From: an uncultured Methanobrevibacter sp.
GTDB lineage: Archaea; Methanobacteriota; Methanobacteria; Methanobacteriales; Methanobacteriaceae
Reading direction: 5' to 3'
DNA: 14,615 nucleotides
NCBI GenBank assembly: GCA_904501935.1
Contig: CAJGDA010000027.1
Location: forward strand, 1 to 14,615
The notes below the pieces were generated by a model that worked only from the letters and a program-made list of their open reading frames with translations, was not told the DNA's origin and did no database searches. The translations under genes and the position numbers were made by a program. Shown piece by piece: positions 7,152 to 14,615 of the stretch (position 1 is the first letter of the stretch; each line of letters begins with the position of its first letter).

Positions 7152-7703
7152 ATGACTGACGAAAATAAGAGCGAAACTGAAGTTGAAACTCAAGATATTC
7201 AAGAAAAATATGATGAACTTCTTGAAGAGTTAACTCTCAAAGAAGAAGAGTTGGCAAAAGTGAAAGAAGATCTTGAAAAACAAGAAGCTGAAACTCAAGA
7301 ATATATCTCACTATCACAAAGACTTCAAGCAGATTTCGAAAATTTCAAAAAAATTACTGAAAAAAGAAATAAAGAGCTAATTAAATTCGCAAATGAAAAT
7401 GTTATAAAAGAGTTTATAGATTGTTATGAAGACTTTGGTAGAGCTTTGGAAATAGAAAATGATGAAGACCTAAGAGAAGGAGTCGAACTCATATACAATA
7501 AATTCAAAGATGTTTTAACTAAAGAAGGCGTAGAAGAAATACCTGCAAAAGGTGAAAAATTTGATTTGAACAAACATGAAGCATTAATGGTTCAAGAATC
7601 CGAAGATGTTGAAAACGGATACATCATAGAAGAACTGATGAAAGGCTACATGTACAAAGATAAAGTTCTTAAATATTCAAAAGTTATAGTTTGTAAAAAA
7701 TAA
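7152..7703 (+). CDS. grpE: GrpE, nucleotide exchange factor for DnaK
   Basis: This 183-residue protein has the standard GrpE build. An acidic, strongly helical N-terminus (about 15-65, heptad-rich in E, K and L) forms the long dimer coiled coil. The conserved LQADFENFKKITEKRNKE segment follows, and a C-terminal beta-wing domain ends with GYMYKDKVLKYSKVIVCKK. The usual Arg/Pro of the family's final 'vLRpA' motif is replaced here by KYS. GrpE releases ADP from DnaK in the cytoplasm. It is the first gene of the chaperone cluster, 42 bases before dnaK, and shares its upstream region with the divergent regulator. Confidence 0.95.
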   Translation: MTDENKSETEVETQDIQEKYDELLEELTLKEEELAKVKEDLEKQEAETQEYISLSQRLQADFENFKKITEKRNKELIKFANENVIKEFIDCYEDFGRALEIENDEDLREGVELIYNKFKDVLTKEGVEEIPAKGEKFDLNKHEALMVQESEDVENGYIIEELMKGYMYKDKVLKYSKVIVCKK

Positions 7704-7735
7704 CGTTTATTAAATTATATTATTAAAAAAAAATA

Positions 7736-7740
7736 GGTGA
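7736..7740 (+). promoter_or_regulatory. dnaK ribosome binding site (decides the start)
   Basis: GGTGA lies 5 bases before ATG at 7746. The GTG inside it (7737-7739) is in frame with dnaK and could be mistaken for a start, but it is the ribosome binding site; starting there would add only MII and leave no site upstream. Confidence 0.85.
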
Positions 7741-7745
7741 TAATT

Positions 7746-9620
7746 ATGTCTGATACTAAAAAAGAAAAAATTATTGGAATTGACTTAGGAACAAGTAACT
7801 CCGCAGCATCAGTTCTTGTGGCAGGAAAACCAACCACAATTCCATCTGCTGAAGGAGCAAGTCAATATGGTAAATCATTCCCAAGTTATGTGGCATTTAC
7901 TGAAGATGGTCAAATGTTAGTGGGTGAACCAGCAAGAAGACAAGCAGTAACCAACCCAGAAAACACTATTAGTGCAATTAAAAGAAGCATGGGTACTGAT
8001 CACAAAGTTACTGTAAACGGAAAACAATATTCCCCACAAGAAATTTCCGCATTCATCTTACAAAAAATTAAAAAAGATGCCGAATCATTCTTAGGAGAAC
8101 CTATCCAAAAAGCTGTTATTACCGTACCTGCTTACTTTGACGACAACCAAAGAACTGCAACTAAAGATGCAGGAACAATTGCAGGATTAGATGTTGTAAG
8201 ACTTGTTAACGAACCAACCGCAGCAAGCTTAGCATACGGTCTTGACAAAGCTGACGATGACGACATGAACATTATGGTTTACGATTTAGGTGGAGGTACC
8301 TTAGACGTAACCATTATGGAATTCGGTGGAGGAGTATTTGAAGTAAGATCCACCAGTGGAGATACCCAACTTGGTGGTACTGATATGGACAACATATTAA
8401 TCAAATACTTGGCTGATGACTTCAAAGCAAAAGAAGGAATCGACTTAATGGATAATGACCAAGCAGTTCAAAGATTAAGAGAAGCTGCTGAAAAAGCAAA
8501 AATCGAATTATCCACCACTACCACTACTGAAGTTAACTTACCATTCATTGCAATGGGAAGCGATGGAACTCCTAAAAACTTAATTCACTCCCTTACTAGA
8601 GCAAAATTAGAAGAATTAGTTGATCCTATTGTAGAAAAATCAGGTAAACCAATGCAACAAGCATTAGATGATGCTAAAATGAGCAAATCTGAAATTGATA
8701 AAATTATTTTAGTTGGTGGACCTACCAGAATGCCAATTGTACAAAAATTTGTTGAAAAATTCATAGGAAAACCAGTTGAACGTGGTATCGACCCAATGGA
8801 ATGTGTATCTATGGGTGCAGCTATTCAAGGAGGAGTATTAGCTGGTGAAATCAAAGACATCGTTCTTTTAGACGTAACTCCATTATCCTTAGGTATCGAA
8901 ACCTTAGGTGGAGTATCAACCACATTAATCGAAAGAAACACTACTATTCCTACCAAGAAAAGCCAAATCTTTTCAACTGCTGCAGACAACCAGCCTTCCG
9001 TAGACATTAACGTTTTACAAGGGGAAAGAAAAATGGCTGCTGACAACACTTCACTTGGACGTTTCCAACTTGTAGGTATTCCACCTGCACCAAGAGGCAT
9101 TCCACAAATTGAAGTAACTTTCGATATTGATGCAAACGGTATTATCAATGTAACTGCTAAAGACAAAGGAACTGGTAAAGAACAAGCAATTACCATTACT
9201 TCATCAACCAAATTATCCGACGAAGAAATCGAACAAAAAATCAAAGAAGCAGAAATGAATGCCGAAGCAGATGCAAAAAGACAAGAAGAAATCGAAATTA
9301 GAAATAATGCAGACTCCTTAATTTATACTTCAGAAAAAACCTTAGATGAACTCAAAGATAAAGTATCTGAAGACGAAAAAACAAAAGTCGAAGGACTTGT
9401 GACTGAATTAAGAGAACTTATAGCTGGCGATGACGTTGATGCCATTAAAGCAAAGTCTGATGAATTATCCAATGTAATCCAAGAAATTGGTGCTAAAATT
9501 TATCAACAAGCACAAGCTGAGGCTCAAGCTCAACAACAAGCTGGAGCAGATCCAAATGCTGGTGCTCAAGACAATGATGATGACACAATTGATGCAGACT
9601 ATGAAGTAAAAGACGATTAG
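7746..9620 (+). CDS. dnaK: DnaK (Hsp70) chaperone, bacterial type
   Basis: This 624-residue Hsp70 begins MSDTKKEKIIGIDLGTSNSA. The ATPase domain (about 8-380) shows phosphate loop 1 (GIDLGTSNS), KAVITVPAYF, the VYDLGGGTLDVTIM phosphate loop 2, VGGPTRMP and GGVLAGE. The linker VLLDVTPLSLGIETLGG leads into the substrate-binding domain (about 390-500), followed by a helical lid and a Gln/Ala-rich then acidic tail ending DDDTIDADYEVKDD, as in bacterial DnaK. It binds exposed hydrophobic segments of unfolded proteins in an ATP cycle driven by DnaJ and GrpE. Most archaea lack this system or obtained it from bacteria, and the protein looks bacterial throughout. Codon and base use resemble the neighbours, so any transfer is old. 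Expression with grpE is likely; dnaJ is separated by a hairpin. Confidence 0.98.
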   Translation: MSDTKKEKIIGIDLGTSNSAASVLVAGKPTTIPSAEGASQYGKSFPSYVAFTEDGQMLVGEPARRQAVTNPENTISAIKRSMGTDHKVTVNGKQYSPQEISAFILQKIKKDAESFLGEPIQKAVITVPAYFDDNQRTATKDAGTIAGLDVVRLVNEPTAASLAYGLDKADDDDMNIMVYDLGGGTLDVTIMEFGGGVFEVRSTSGDTQLGGTDMDNILIKYLADDFKAKEGIDLMDNDQAVQRLREAAEKAKIELSTTTTTEVNLPFIAMGSDGTPKNLIHSLTRAKLEELVDPIVEKSGKPMQQALDDAKMSKSEIDKIILVGGPTRMPIVQKFVEKFIGKPVERGIDPMECVSMGAAIQGGVLAGEIKDIVLLDVTPLSLGIETLGGVSTTLIERNTTIPTKKSQIFSTAADNQPSVDINVLQGERKMAADNTSLGRFQLVGIPPAPRGIPQIEVTFDIDANGIINVTAKDKGTGKEQAITITSSTKLSDEEIEQKIKEAEMNAEADAKRQEEIEIRNNADSLIYTSEKTLDELKDKVSEDEKTKVEGLVTELRELIAGDDVDAIKAKSDELSNVIQEIGAKIYQQAQAEAQAQQQAGADPNAGAQDNDDDTIDADYEVKDD

Positions 9621-9644
9621 ATTAAATAATTAAGTTTTATTACA

Positions 9645-9662
9645 TTGTTAGGCATATAACAA
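9645..9662. repeat. Small palindrome in the dnaK-dnaJ gap
   Basis: TTGTTA at 9645-9650 and TAACAA at 9657-9662 form a 6-base inverted pair around GGCATA. It could be a weak RNA hairpin after dnaK or a protein site. The GTTA/TAAC halves also occur, in the opposite order, in the operators before the regulator gene; the resemblance may be chance. Confidence 0.3.
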
Positions 9663-9692
9663 ATTAGAATCAGAATCAATCAATAAACTAAC

Positions 9693-9729
9693 AATAGATA
9701 AAACTATTATTTTTTCTATCTATTTTTTT
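9693..9729 (+). terminator. Terminator-like hairpin with T run before dnaJ
   Basis: AATAGATA at 9693-9700 pairs with TATCTATT at 9717-9724 (8 base pairs, 16-base loop), and a run of seven T (9723-9729) closes the element. It lies 22 bases before the dnaJ start and could end or attenuate the grpE-dnaK transcript. The stem is A/T rich, so its strength is uncertain. Confidence 0.45.
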
Positions 9730-9751
9730 AATAAATTATTTAGGTGAACAA

Positions 9752-10894
9752 ATGGCAGACAAGCGTGATTATTATGAAGTTCTTGGAGTAGATAAATCTG
9801 CTGATGAAAAGACAATCAAAAAAGCTTATCGTACTCTTGCTAGAAAATACCATCCTGATGTTTGTGATGAACCCGATGCAGAAGATAAGTTTAAAGAGGT
9901 TAGTGAAGCTTATGCTGTCTTGTCCGATGCTGAAAAACGTGAAAGATACGATAAATTTGGTCATGCTGGAATGGACGGATTTACTGCAGAAGACTTCTAC
10001 CAAAATGTCAACTTTGAAGATATCTTCCAAGGATTTGATATTGGAAACATATTCGATATCTTTGGTTTTGGTGGAGGAAGTCGCAGCCGTGGTAGAACCG
10101 GCCCTCAAAGAGGTTCAGATATTTATACTGAAGTACCGATTACTTTAGAAGAAGCATTCAACGGATGCGAAAAAGAGATAAAAATTACAAGAAGCGAACT
10201 ATGCCCAACATGTCATGGATCCAAATCCAAACCGGGATCCGAACCTGAAACATGTAAAGTATGTGGCGGTACAGGGCAAATCAAAGAAGTCAGCAATACA
10301 TTTTTAGGCCAGATGGTCAATGTAAGACCCTGCAGAGAATGTGGCGGGACCGGTAAGATTATCACAGATCCATGTGAAGAATGTCATGGTAGAGGCAGTA
10401 TAAGAAAATCTAAAACAATTAAGATTGAAATTCCTGAAGGAGTCAATGAAGGAAACCACTTGAGAGTTTCAGGTGAGGGAAACTGTGGTGAATCCGCAGG
10501 ACTTGAAGGAGATTTAATTGTTACAGTACATGTGAAAAAACACAAAAAATTCGTTCGCGAAGGAGATCATTTATACTTAGACCAACAAATTAGTTTCCCT
10601 CAAGCAGCACTTGGGGATTTAATTAGCATTCCTACAATTGAAGGAAAAGAAGTTGAGTTTAAAATTACTCCTGGAACACAAAGCGAAACAGTTTATAAAT
10701 TAAGAGGTCAAGGAATGAACTCTGTTAGACATAATGGTAGAGGAAATCTTTATGTGACTGTTAAAGTTGTTGTTCCTAAGAAATTAAATCAAAAACAAAA
10801 AGACTTGCTTAATGAATTCGCCGAAGTGAGCGGTGATGAAATTAAACATGTTGAAAAAGGTCTTTTCGACAGAGTCAAAGATGCAATGAAGTAG
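9752..10894 (+). CDS. dnaJ: DnaJ (Hsp40) co-chaperone, type I
   Basis: This 380-residue protein has every part of a class I DnaJ. The J domain occupies residues 4-70, with HPD at 34-36 that triggers DnaK ATP hydrolysis. A Gly/Phe-rich linker follows at about 75-110. The cysteine-rich domain has four CxxCxGx(G/K) repeats starting at Cys151, 168, 194 and 208, which bind two zinc ions; the first ends GSK rather than GTG. The C-terminal substrate-binding domains extend to about 350. AGGTGA at 9742-9747 sets the ATG. It delivers unfolded clients to DnaK in the cytoplasm. A 131-base gap with a terminator-like hairpin separates it from dnaK, so dnaJ may be made at a lower level or from its own promoter, though I cannot point to a convincing TATA box. 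Confidence 0.97.
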   Translation: MADKRDYYEVLGVDKSADEKTIKKAYRTLARKYHPDVCDEPDAEDKFKEVSEAYAVLSDAEKRERYDKFGHAGMDGFTAEDFYQNVNFEDIFQGFDIGNIFDIFGFGGGSRSRGRTGPQRGSDIYTEVPITLEEAFNGCEKEIKITRSELCPTCHGSKSKPGSEPETCKVCGGTGQIKEVSNTFLGQMVNVRPCRECGGTGKIITDPCEECHGRGSIRKSKTIKIEIPEGVNEGNHLRVSGEGNCGESAGLEGDLIVTVHVKKHKKFVREGDHLYLDQQISFPQAALGDLISIPTIEGKEVEFKITPGTQSETVYKLRGQGMNSVRHNGRGNLYVTVKVVVPKKLNQKQKDLLNEFAEVSGDEIKHVEKGLFDRVKDAMK

Positions 10895-10924
10895 GTTAGT
10901 GTTTACTAATTTACTTTCCCACTA

Positions 10925-10946
10925 TTTTTTTCAGATTATTTTTTTT
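10925..10946 (+). terminator. T-rich terminator after dnaJ
   Basis: Two T runs, 10925-10931 (T7) and 10939-10946 (T8), lie 31-52 bases after the dnaJ stop. Archaeal RNA polymerase often terminates at such runs without a hairpin. The rest of the gap to 11108 is AT-rich and I see no gene or RNA in it. Confidence 0.5.
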
Positions 10947-11108
10947 ATAAAATTAAAAATATGGACTGAATGTTACATATCAAATAATTAAATACTTCTT
11001 AAATTAAACCTAAGGTTATTATAAAATTCATTTAAATAATATAACGCTTATTAAAAATTAAGACAATATAGTTTAAAAATAGTAAATTTAAATTTAGTTA
11101 TCTATATG

Positions 11109-11145
11109 AAAAAATAAAAAAAGAATAGAGATTTAAAATCTCTAT
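11109..11145 (-). terminator. Hairpin plus T-run terminator of the surface protein gene
   Basis: ATAGAGATTT (11125-11134) and AAATCTCTAT (11136-11145) form a perfect 10-base inverted repeat around one base. It includes the stop codon of the surface protein gene (11142-11144, TAG on the minus strand). On that strand it is followed by T7, A, T6 down to 11109, the classic layout of an intrinsic terminator. Confidence 0.7.
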
Positions 11146-14100
11146 GTAATTTTAACTGTAATTTTTTTGCTTGATGCACTATATGTGTCGTCGCCCGCAA
11201 AATCGATTGATGCAGTATATGTGCCCCTAGTAGTTAACTTGATGGTAAATGTTGCAACACCTTTATCATTGGTTTTTGCAGTGTATGATTGACCATTGAT
11301 TTTTAAGGTCACCGGTTTACCTGGTCTAAGGTAAATCTTACCATCGTACGGATTTTTAACAGTGTTTAAAGTAACACTTATAGTTTTTGTAGCTGATGCA
11401 CTGAATGTTCTATCAGATGCAGTTATTGTTATAGGTTTTTTAGTCACTGTTAATTTTGTGGAAGCCAATGCTGCAGGATTATATGTGTCATCACCGCTGA
11501 ATGATAACGCATATGTGTAGGTATTAGCAGCCGCTAAGTTAATTTGTAGACCAATCCTACCTTGAGAATCTGATGTTTCATTGTAGATTGCTCCATTTAT
11601 AGCAATTTGAACAGTCCTTCCAACAACTGGTTTGTCATTGCTGTCTTTTAATATTGCATAGAAATATGCGCCGCGCTCATTGACAACCCAATAATCATTT
11701 GCAAGACGGCTGAATTCAGCATCAACAATTATTTTGGTATCTTTTTTGCTTGAATCAATATTGCTTGTGGAAATTACTTGTTTCGCCAGATAATCTGCAT
11801 AATCACCAACAATGTTTAATGCTCCATCATCCGCTAGTTTTGGCGGAGCAGATCCAACGCCCACACCACTTAAAGCTTTATTTTGAGCAGGATTGTTTGA
11901 AATTGTTATTACAATGTTTTTGCTTGTTGGTTGATAAATGTTATAAACATTATCACCATCATACCTAATTGTTGCAGTATAAGTTCCGGCTTTATTAATT
12001 TGGATATTGAAGTTAGCAACACCCTTGTCGTTTGTTTTTGCAGTATAAGTTTTTCCGTTGACATTTAGAGTCAATGTTTTTCCGCTTCTTAAATACATTT
12101 TTCCATCATATGGATTTTTAATAGTGCTTAAAGCAACAGTGACTGTTTTTGTTGAAGCAGATGTTTTAAATGCCATATTGTTTGCAATTATGCTTGTTGG
12201 CTTTTTGACAACAGTCAATTTGGAAGATGCGACTAAAGACGCCTTATAGTCTTCATCACCTTGGAAGAACATTGCATAAGTGTAGGTATTAGAAGCCGCT
12301 AAGTTGATTGCTAGGCCAATTTTACCATTATTATCAGTTGTGACATTATAATAAGCACCATTAATTGCAATCTGCACAGTTTTACCGCTTAACGGATTGC
12401 CATTCTCATCATACAAAGTACCATAGAAATTTGTACCGCGCTCATCGACACCCCAATAATCATTAGAATATCTGGAAAATGTAGTTGCCGCTACAATAAC
12501 AGTTCCTAAAACATTTTTAGGAACTTCCAATGTGGAAACACCGCTGCCTGCATTATAATAACTAAATTTCTTTACTTGTGCAGTTATTGTATGATTGCCC
12601 ACATTTAATGAAGTAGGAACAGCATAACTGATTGTTGCAACACCTGCATTATTGGATGTTGCAGAACCTATTTTTGTAGATTTTCCAGCAGAGTTCACAC
12701 GATAAAAGTCAACATTTGCACTTTTTATAGGTTTTCCAAGTTCATCTAAAACGGTTGCAGTAATCTTGCCAGTACTTCCCTGACGAATGGAAGCAGGTTC
12801 AAGATTGACTGCAATATTTGATTTAACAATAGTAACTATTAATTCATAAGTGGAAACCTTATAATTATCTTTAAATAATTTTGCAGAAAATACATATTGA
12901 GCAGGAACATAAGATTCATCAAATGTATATTTTGCACTTGCAATTCCTTTCTTAAGTTTGGATTGGAAAAATTCGATACCGTCAACATCATAGAATTTTA
13001 CAACACCAATATTAGAGTTTATATTGAATGCAAGTGAAAATTCTGCAGTGCCCAAATAAGGAACAGTAATCTCATCATATTCTGCAGTGAGAACATATCT
13101 ATAATTATCCTGAACAACATTTCCATCAGAATTGTTAACTCCCTTGTTTCCGCTTCCGTTTTGTGAATGTAAGTAATTATCAATAATTATATTGTTAATA
13201 GTCTCATCATCAAGTAAAACGGCAAATCCTTTTTTGGAGTAAACTTCATTATCTGCAATATAATTGTTAGTGGAATTAGCTATTAAATAAATTCCTGCAT
13301 TGCCTATGGATAGTGAATCTAAAATTTTAACAGTGACATTTTTACCACTGCCCCTAGAATTAATTATATTGTTTGAAATATTATTGTTATTACCGTTAGC
13401 AAATAATACTCCATAGACCTGTTTACCGACAGCCTCTATTGTATTATTTAAAATAACATTATCATTTGAAGAATATCCTTCAATTCCATAAATGACTTGT
13501 GAATTTAAAGTCAAGTTGTTATTCTTAGCTGTTGACTTTTGAGACATTTCAAAGTAGATACCATATGCACAAGCACTGCCTGATTCAATATTTATAACAT
13601 TATTTTCAATTAAAGTATCTTCAGACTCGTCTCCGATAATTATACCTTCAACACAGTAAACTCCTTTAAGAGTCAATTCGTTTCCGATGAATTTATTATT
13701 GGTAGCACCTTGACCTTCAGGAGCACTATGACCAGTATTGTAACCCAATACACCCATTCCATAAATATAATTATCCTTACCGGATACTGAAACATTGTTC
13801 TGTGAAATAGTATTGTTATGGCAGTTGAAGTACAAATCAATTCCTACAATTGAATTTGTAGAAGCTCCATTGCCTGTAGTTGGCTGTTTTTTTGATAATT
13901 TTGATGTGACAGTTACCGTATTTTTATTAACAACATTATTAGATGAGTATAATAATAAAATTCCATAAGTTTGATAAATTTCAGAAACGACATGAGCACC
14001 GTTTACCTGATTGTTATTGCCGTCAACACAATAAGTTTTACCGTCAACACAAACTTCATTACCGTCAAAGCAATAAGTCTTACCATCAATACAGACCGTA

Positions 14101-14615
14101 TTGCCATCAACACAGTAGGTCACACCATCAATACAGACAGTATTACCATCAAGACAATAAGTCACACCATCAATACAGACCTCATTACCGTCTAAACAGA
14201 ATATATTACCATCAATACAGACCTCATTACCGTCAATACAAACATTAATCTCGTTGCAATCAAGACAATAAGTCTTGCCATCAATACAAATCTCATTGCC
14301 ATCAACACAATAAGTCTTACCATCAATACAGACAGTATTACCATCAAGACAATAACGGACACCATTTATGAAAAGTTCATTGCCATCAACACAATAAGTT
14401 TTACCATCAATGCAGACCTCATTAGCGTCAAGACATTTTTCAGGCCTAAAGTTATAGACATCTCCTGTACCTTTAGTGTTTATGACATTATTTTCGAACT
14501 TACAATCTTCACAACCATATGCAAGTAATGTAAAAGTCAGATAATCACCTTCAGAGTACAATACGTTGTTTAATACTTCAACATTAGTTGAATCTAAAAC
14601 ATATATTGCATAAGA
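11142..14615 (-). CDS. Large adhesin-like surface protein: beta-helix, Cys-repeat array, Ig-like modules (5' end outside window)
   Basis: The frame is open from the TAG at 11142 to the window edge, so 1157 C-terminal residues are visible and the start lies beyond 14615. From the visible N-terminus: a short beta-helix stretch with NN-rich rungs (CKFENNVINTKGTG); a cysteine heptad array (14010-14435); more parallel beta-helix (about 13100-14010, with repeated N-N-x-I/V turns of the NosD/PbH1 type); a beta-sandwich region; a Big_1/Ig-like domain (about 12505-12820, SIRQGSTGKITATVLDELGK); and two copies of a 200-residue module. Such proteins are secreted and abundant in Methanobrevibacter, where they are thought to mediate binding to other cells or to plant or host polymers. 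The signal peptide is not visible. The C-terminus ends KKITVKIT with no membrane helix and no recognised wall-binding repeat, so anchoring must depend on the Ig-like modules or the unseen N-terminus. Its ligand is unknown. Confidence 0.9.
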   Translation of the reverse strand, partial: SYAIYVLDSTNVEVLNNVLYSEGDYLTFTLLAYGCEDCKFENNVINTKGTGDVYNFRPEKCLDANEVCIDGKTYCVDGNELFINGVRYCLDGNTVCIDGKTYCVDGNEICIDGKTYCLDCNEINVCIDGNEVCIDGNIFCLDGNEVCIDGVTYCLDGNTVCIDGVTYCVDGNTVCIDGKTYCFDGNEVCVDGKTYCVDGNNNQVNGAHVVSEIYQTYGILLLYSSNNVVNKNTVTVTSKLSKKQPTTGNGASTNSIVGIDLYFNCHNNTISQNNVSVSGKDNYIYGMGVLGYNTGHSAPEGQGATNNKFIGNELTLKGVYCVEGIIIGDESEDTLIENNVINIESGSACAYGIYFEMSQKSTAKNNNLTLNSQVIYGIEGYSSNDNVILNNTIEAVGKQVYGVLFANGNNNNISNNIINSRGSGKNVTVKILDSLSIGNAGIYLIANSTNNYIADNEVYSKKGFAVLLDDETINNIIIDNYLHSQNGSGNKGVNNSDGNVVQDNYRYVLTAEYDEITVPYLGTAEFSLAFNINSNIGVVKFYDVDGIEFFQSKLKKGIASAKYTFDESYVPAQYVFSAKLFKDNYKVSTYELIVTIVKSNIAVNLEPASIRQGSTGKITATVLDELGKPIKSANVDFYRVNSAGKSTKIGSATSNNAGVATISYAVPTSLNVGNHTITAQVKKFSYYNAGSGVSTLEVPKNVLGTVIVAATTFSRYSNDYWGVDERGTNFYGTLYDENGNPLSGKTVQIAINGAYYNVTTDNNGKIGLAINLAASNTYTYAMFFQGDEDYKASLVASSKLTVVKKPTSIIANNMAFKTSASTKTVTVALSTIKNPYDGKMYLRSGKTLTLNVNGKTYTAKTNDKGVANFNIQINKAGTYTATIRYDGDNVYNIYQPTSKNIVITISNNPAQNKALSGVGVGSAPPKLADDGALNIVGDYADYLAKQVISTSNIDSSKKDTKIIVDAEFSRLANDYWVVNERGAYFYAILKDSNDKPVVGRTVQIAINGAIYNETSDSQGRIGLQINLAAANTYTYALSFSGDDTYNPAALASTKLTVTKKPITITASDRTFSASATKTISVTLNTVKNPYDGKIYLRPGKPVTLKINGQSYTAKTNDKGVATFTIKLTTRGTYTASIDFAGDDTYSASSKKITVKIT
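11145..11738 (-). repeat. Ig-like module, copy 2 (C-terminal)
   Basis: This codes for 198 residues homologous to copy 1 at 11898-12503; by eye about 59 of the first 100 aligned positions are identical. Each module has two Ig-like halves: one with FSR-x-x-NDYW, ERG, KTVQIAINGA and NTYTYA, the other with NPYDGK-x-YLR-x-GK and YTAKTNDKGVA. Confidence 0.85.
11898..12503 (-). repeat. Ig-like module, copy 1
   Basis: This codes for 202 residues in the same order as copy 2. A 53-residue linker (11739-11897), rich in Gly, Ser and Asp and not repetitive, separates the copies. The level of divergence points to an old duplication. Confidence 0.85.
14010..14435 (-). repeat. 42-base tandem repeat encoding a cysteine heptad array
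   Basis: This stretch codes for 20 consecutive heptads of the form C-[IVLF]-D-G-x-x-x, alternating between the types CIDGKTY and CVDGNEV, so the period is 14 residues or 42 bases. Nineteen heptads keep the leading Cys; the fourth is FINGVRY. The ninth is CLDCNEI and carries an extra Cys plus a two-residue insertion (NV) that breaks the period once. Copies differ by only a few bases, which suggests recent expansion. The array interrupts a beta-helix. Confidence 0.92.

Noticed and set aside
7737..7745. GTG at 7737 as the dnaK start
   Set aside because: It lies within the GGTGA ribosome binding site; ATG at 7746 has correct spacing and gives the normal DnaK N-terminus.
8825..9244. 139-residue open frame on the minus strand inside dnaK
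   Set aside because: It is antisense to the most conserved part of dnaK, with no ribosome binding site and no recognisable domain.
9804..10148. 114-residue plus-strand open frame within dnaJ
   Set aside because: It overlaps the J domain and Gly/Phe region of dnaJ in another frame and has no protein-like features.
10947..11108. Small RNA or short gene in the AT-rich gap after dnaJ
   Set aside because: I found no open frame with a ribosome binding site and no stable structure; the stretch is almost all A and T.
13943..14248. Plus-strand open frames rich in His, Gln, Arg and Tyr over the repeat array
   Set aside because: They are by-products of the 42-base repeat, which lacks stops in several frames; the minus-strand frame continues a clear surface protein.
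14010..14435. CRISPR array
   Set aside because: Units are contiguous without unique spacers and are in frame within a coding sequence.
14559..14561. TTG at 14561 as the start of the surface protein
   Set aside because: The frame stays open to the window edge (18 further codons, ending in SYAIYVLDSTNVEV on the protein side), no ribosome binding site is present, and a secreted protein would need a signal peptide.

Overview
The window reads as chromosomal DNA of a methanogenic archaeon of the Methanobacteriales, most likely Methanobrevibacter or a close relative. The evidence is combined: very low GC; archaeal Shine-Dalgarno sites of the GGTGA type beside genes that look leaderless with a TATA box about 26-30 bases before the start codon; a giant beta-helix/Ig-like 'adhesin-like' surface protein; Ni-enzyme maturation genes; and a bacterial-type DnaK system. 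The species cannot be told from the sequence alone.

Layout. Bases 1-2684 hold the tail of an unidentified gene and, 16 bases later, a two-domain surface-polymer transferase (GT2-like domain fused to a CDP-glycerol glycerophosphotransferase-like domain). Convergent to it are a GNAT acetyltransferase and larB (2673-3996, minus strand, overlapping and probably translationally coupled). larB is divergent from hypF (4052-6292), with only 55 bases between them and a palindromic TATA box that could serve both. Both genes concern nickel enzymes: LarB makes an intermediate of the nickel-pincer nucleotide, and HypF makes the CN ligands of [NiFe]-hydrogenases.

Bases 6333-10894 form a heat-shock locus. 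A winged-helix regulator (minus strand) is divergent from grpE-dnaK-dnaJ. The 243-base gap between them carries four copies of a short box, ATAACTYTT. Two of these sit in near-identical 21-base elements, the first overlapping the regulator's own TATA box, and two form an exact 12-base inverted pair flanking the grpE promoter region. This looks like an autoregulated local heat-shock control unit comparable in architecture to Phr/HSR1 of other archaea. dnaJ is separated from dnaK by a terminator-like hairpin.

Bases 11142-14615 (minus strand) are the C-terminal 1157 residues of a large surface protein whose start lies outside the window. From the visible N-terminus it has beta-helix rungs, a striking cysteine array of 20 heptads (C-x-D-G-x-x-x; 14-residue, 42-base period), more beta-helix, Ig-like domains, and two copies of a 200-residue module. 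The cysteine array is the most unusual object in the window. I see no RNA gene, CRISPR array, insertion sequence or attachment site.
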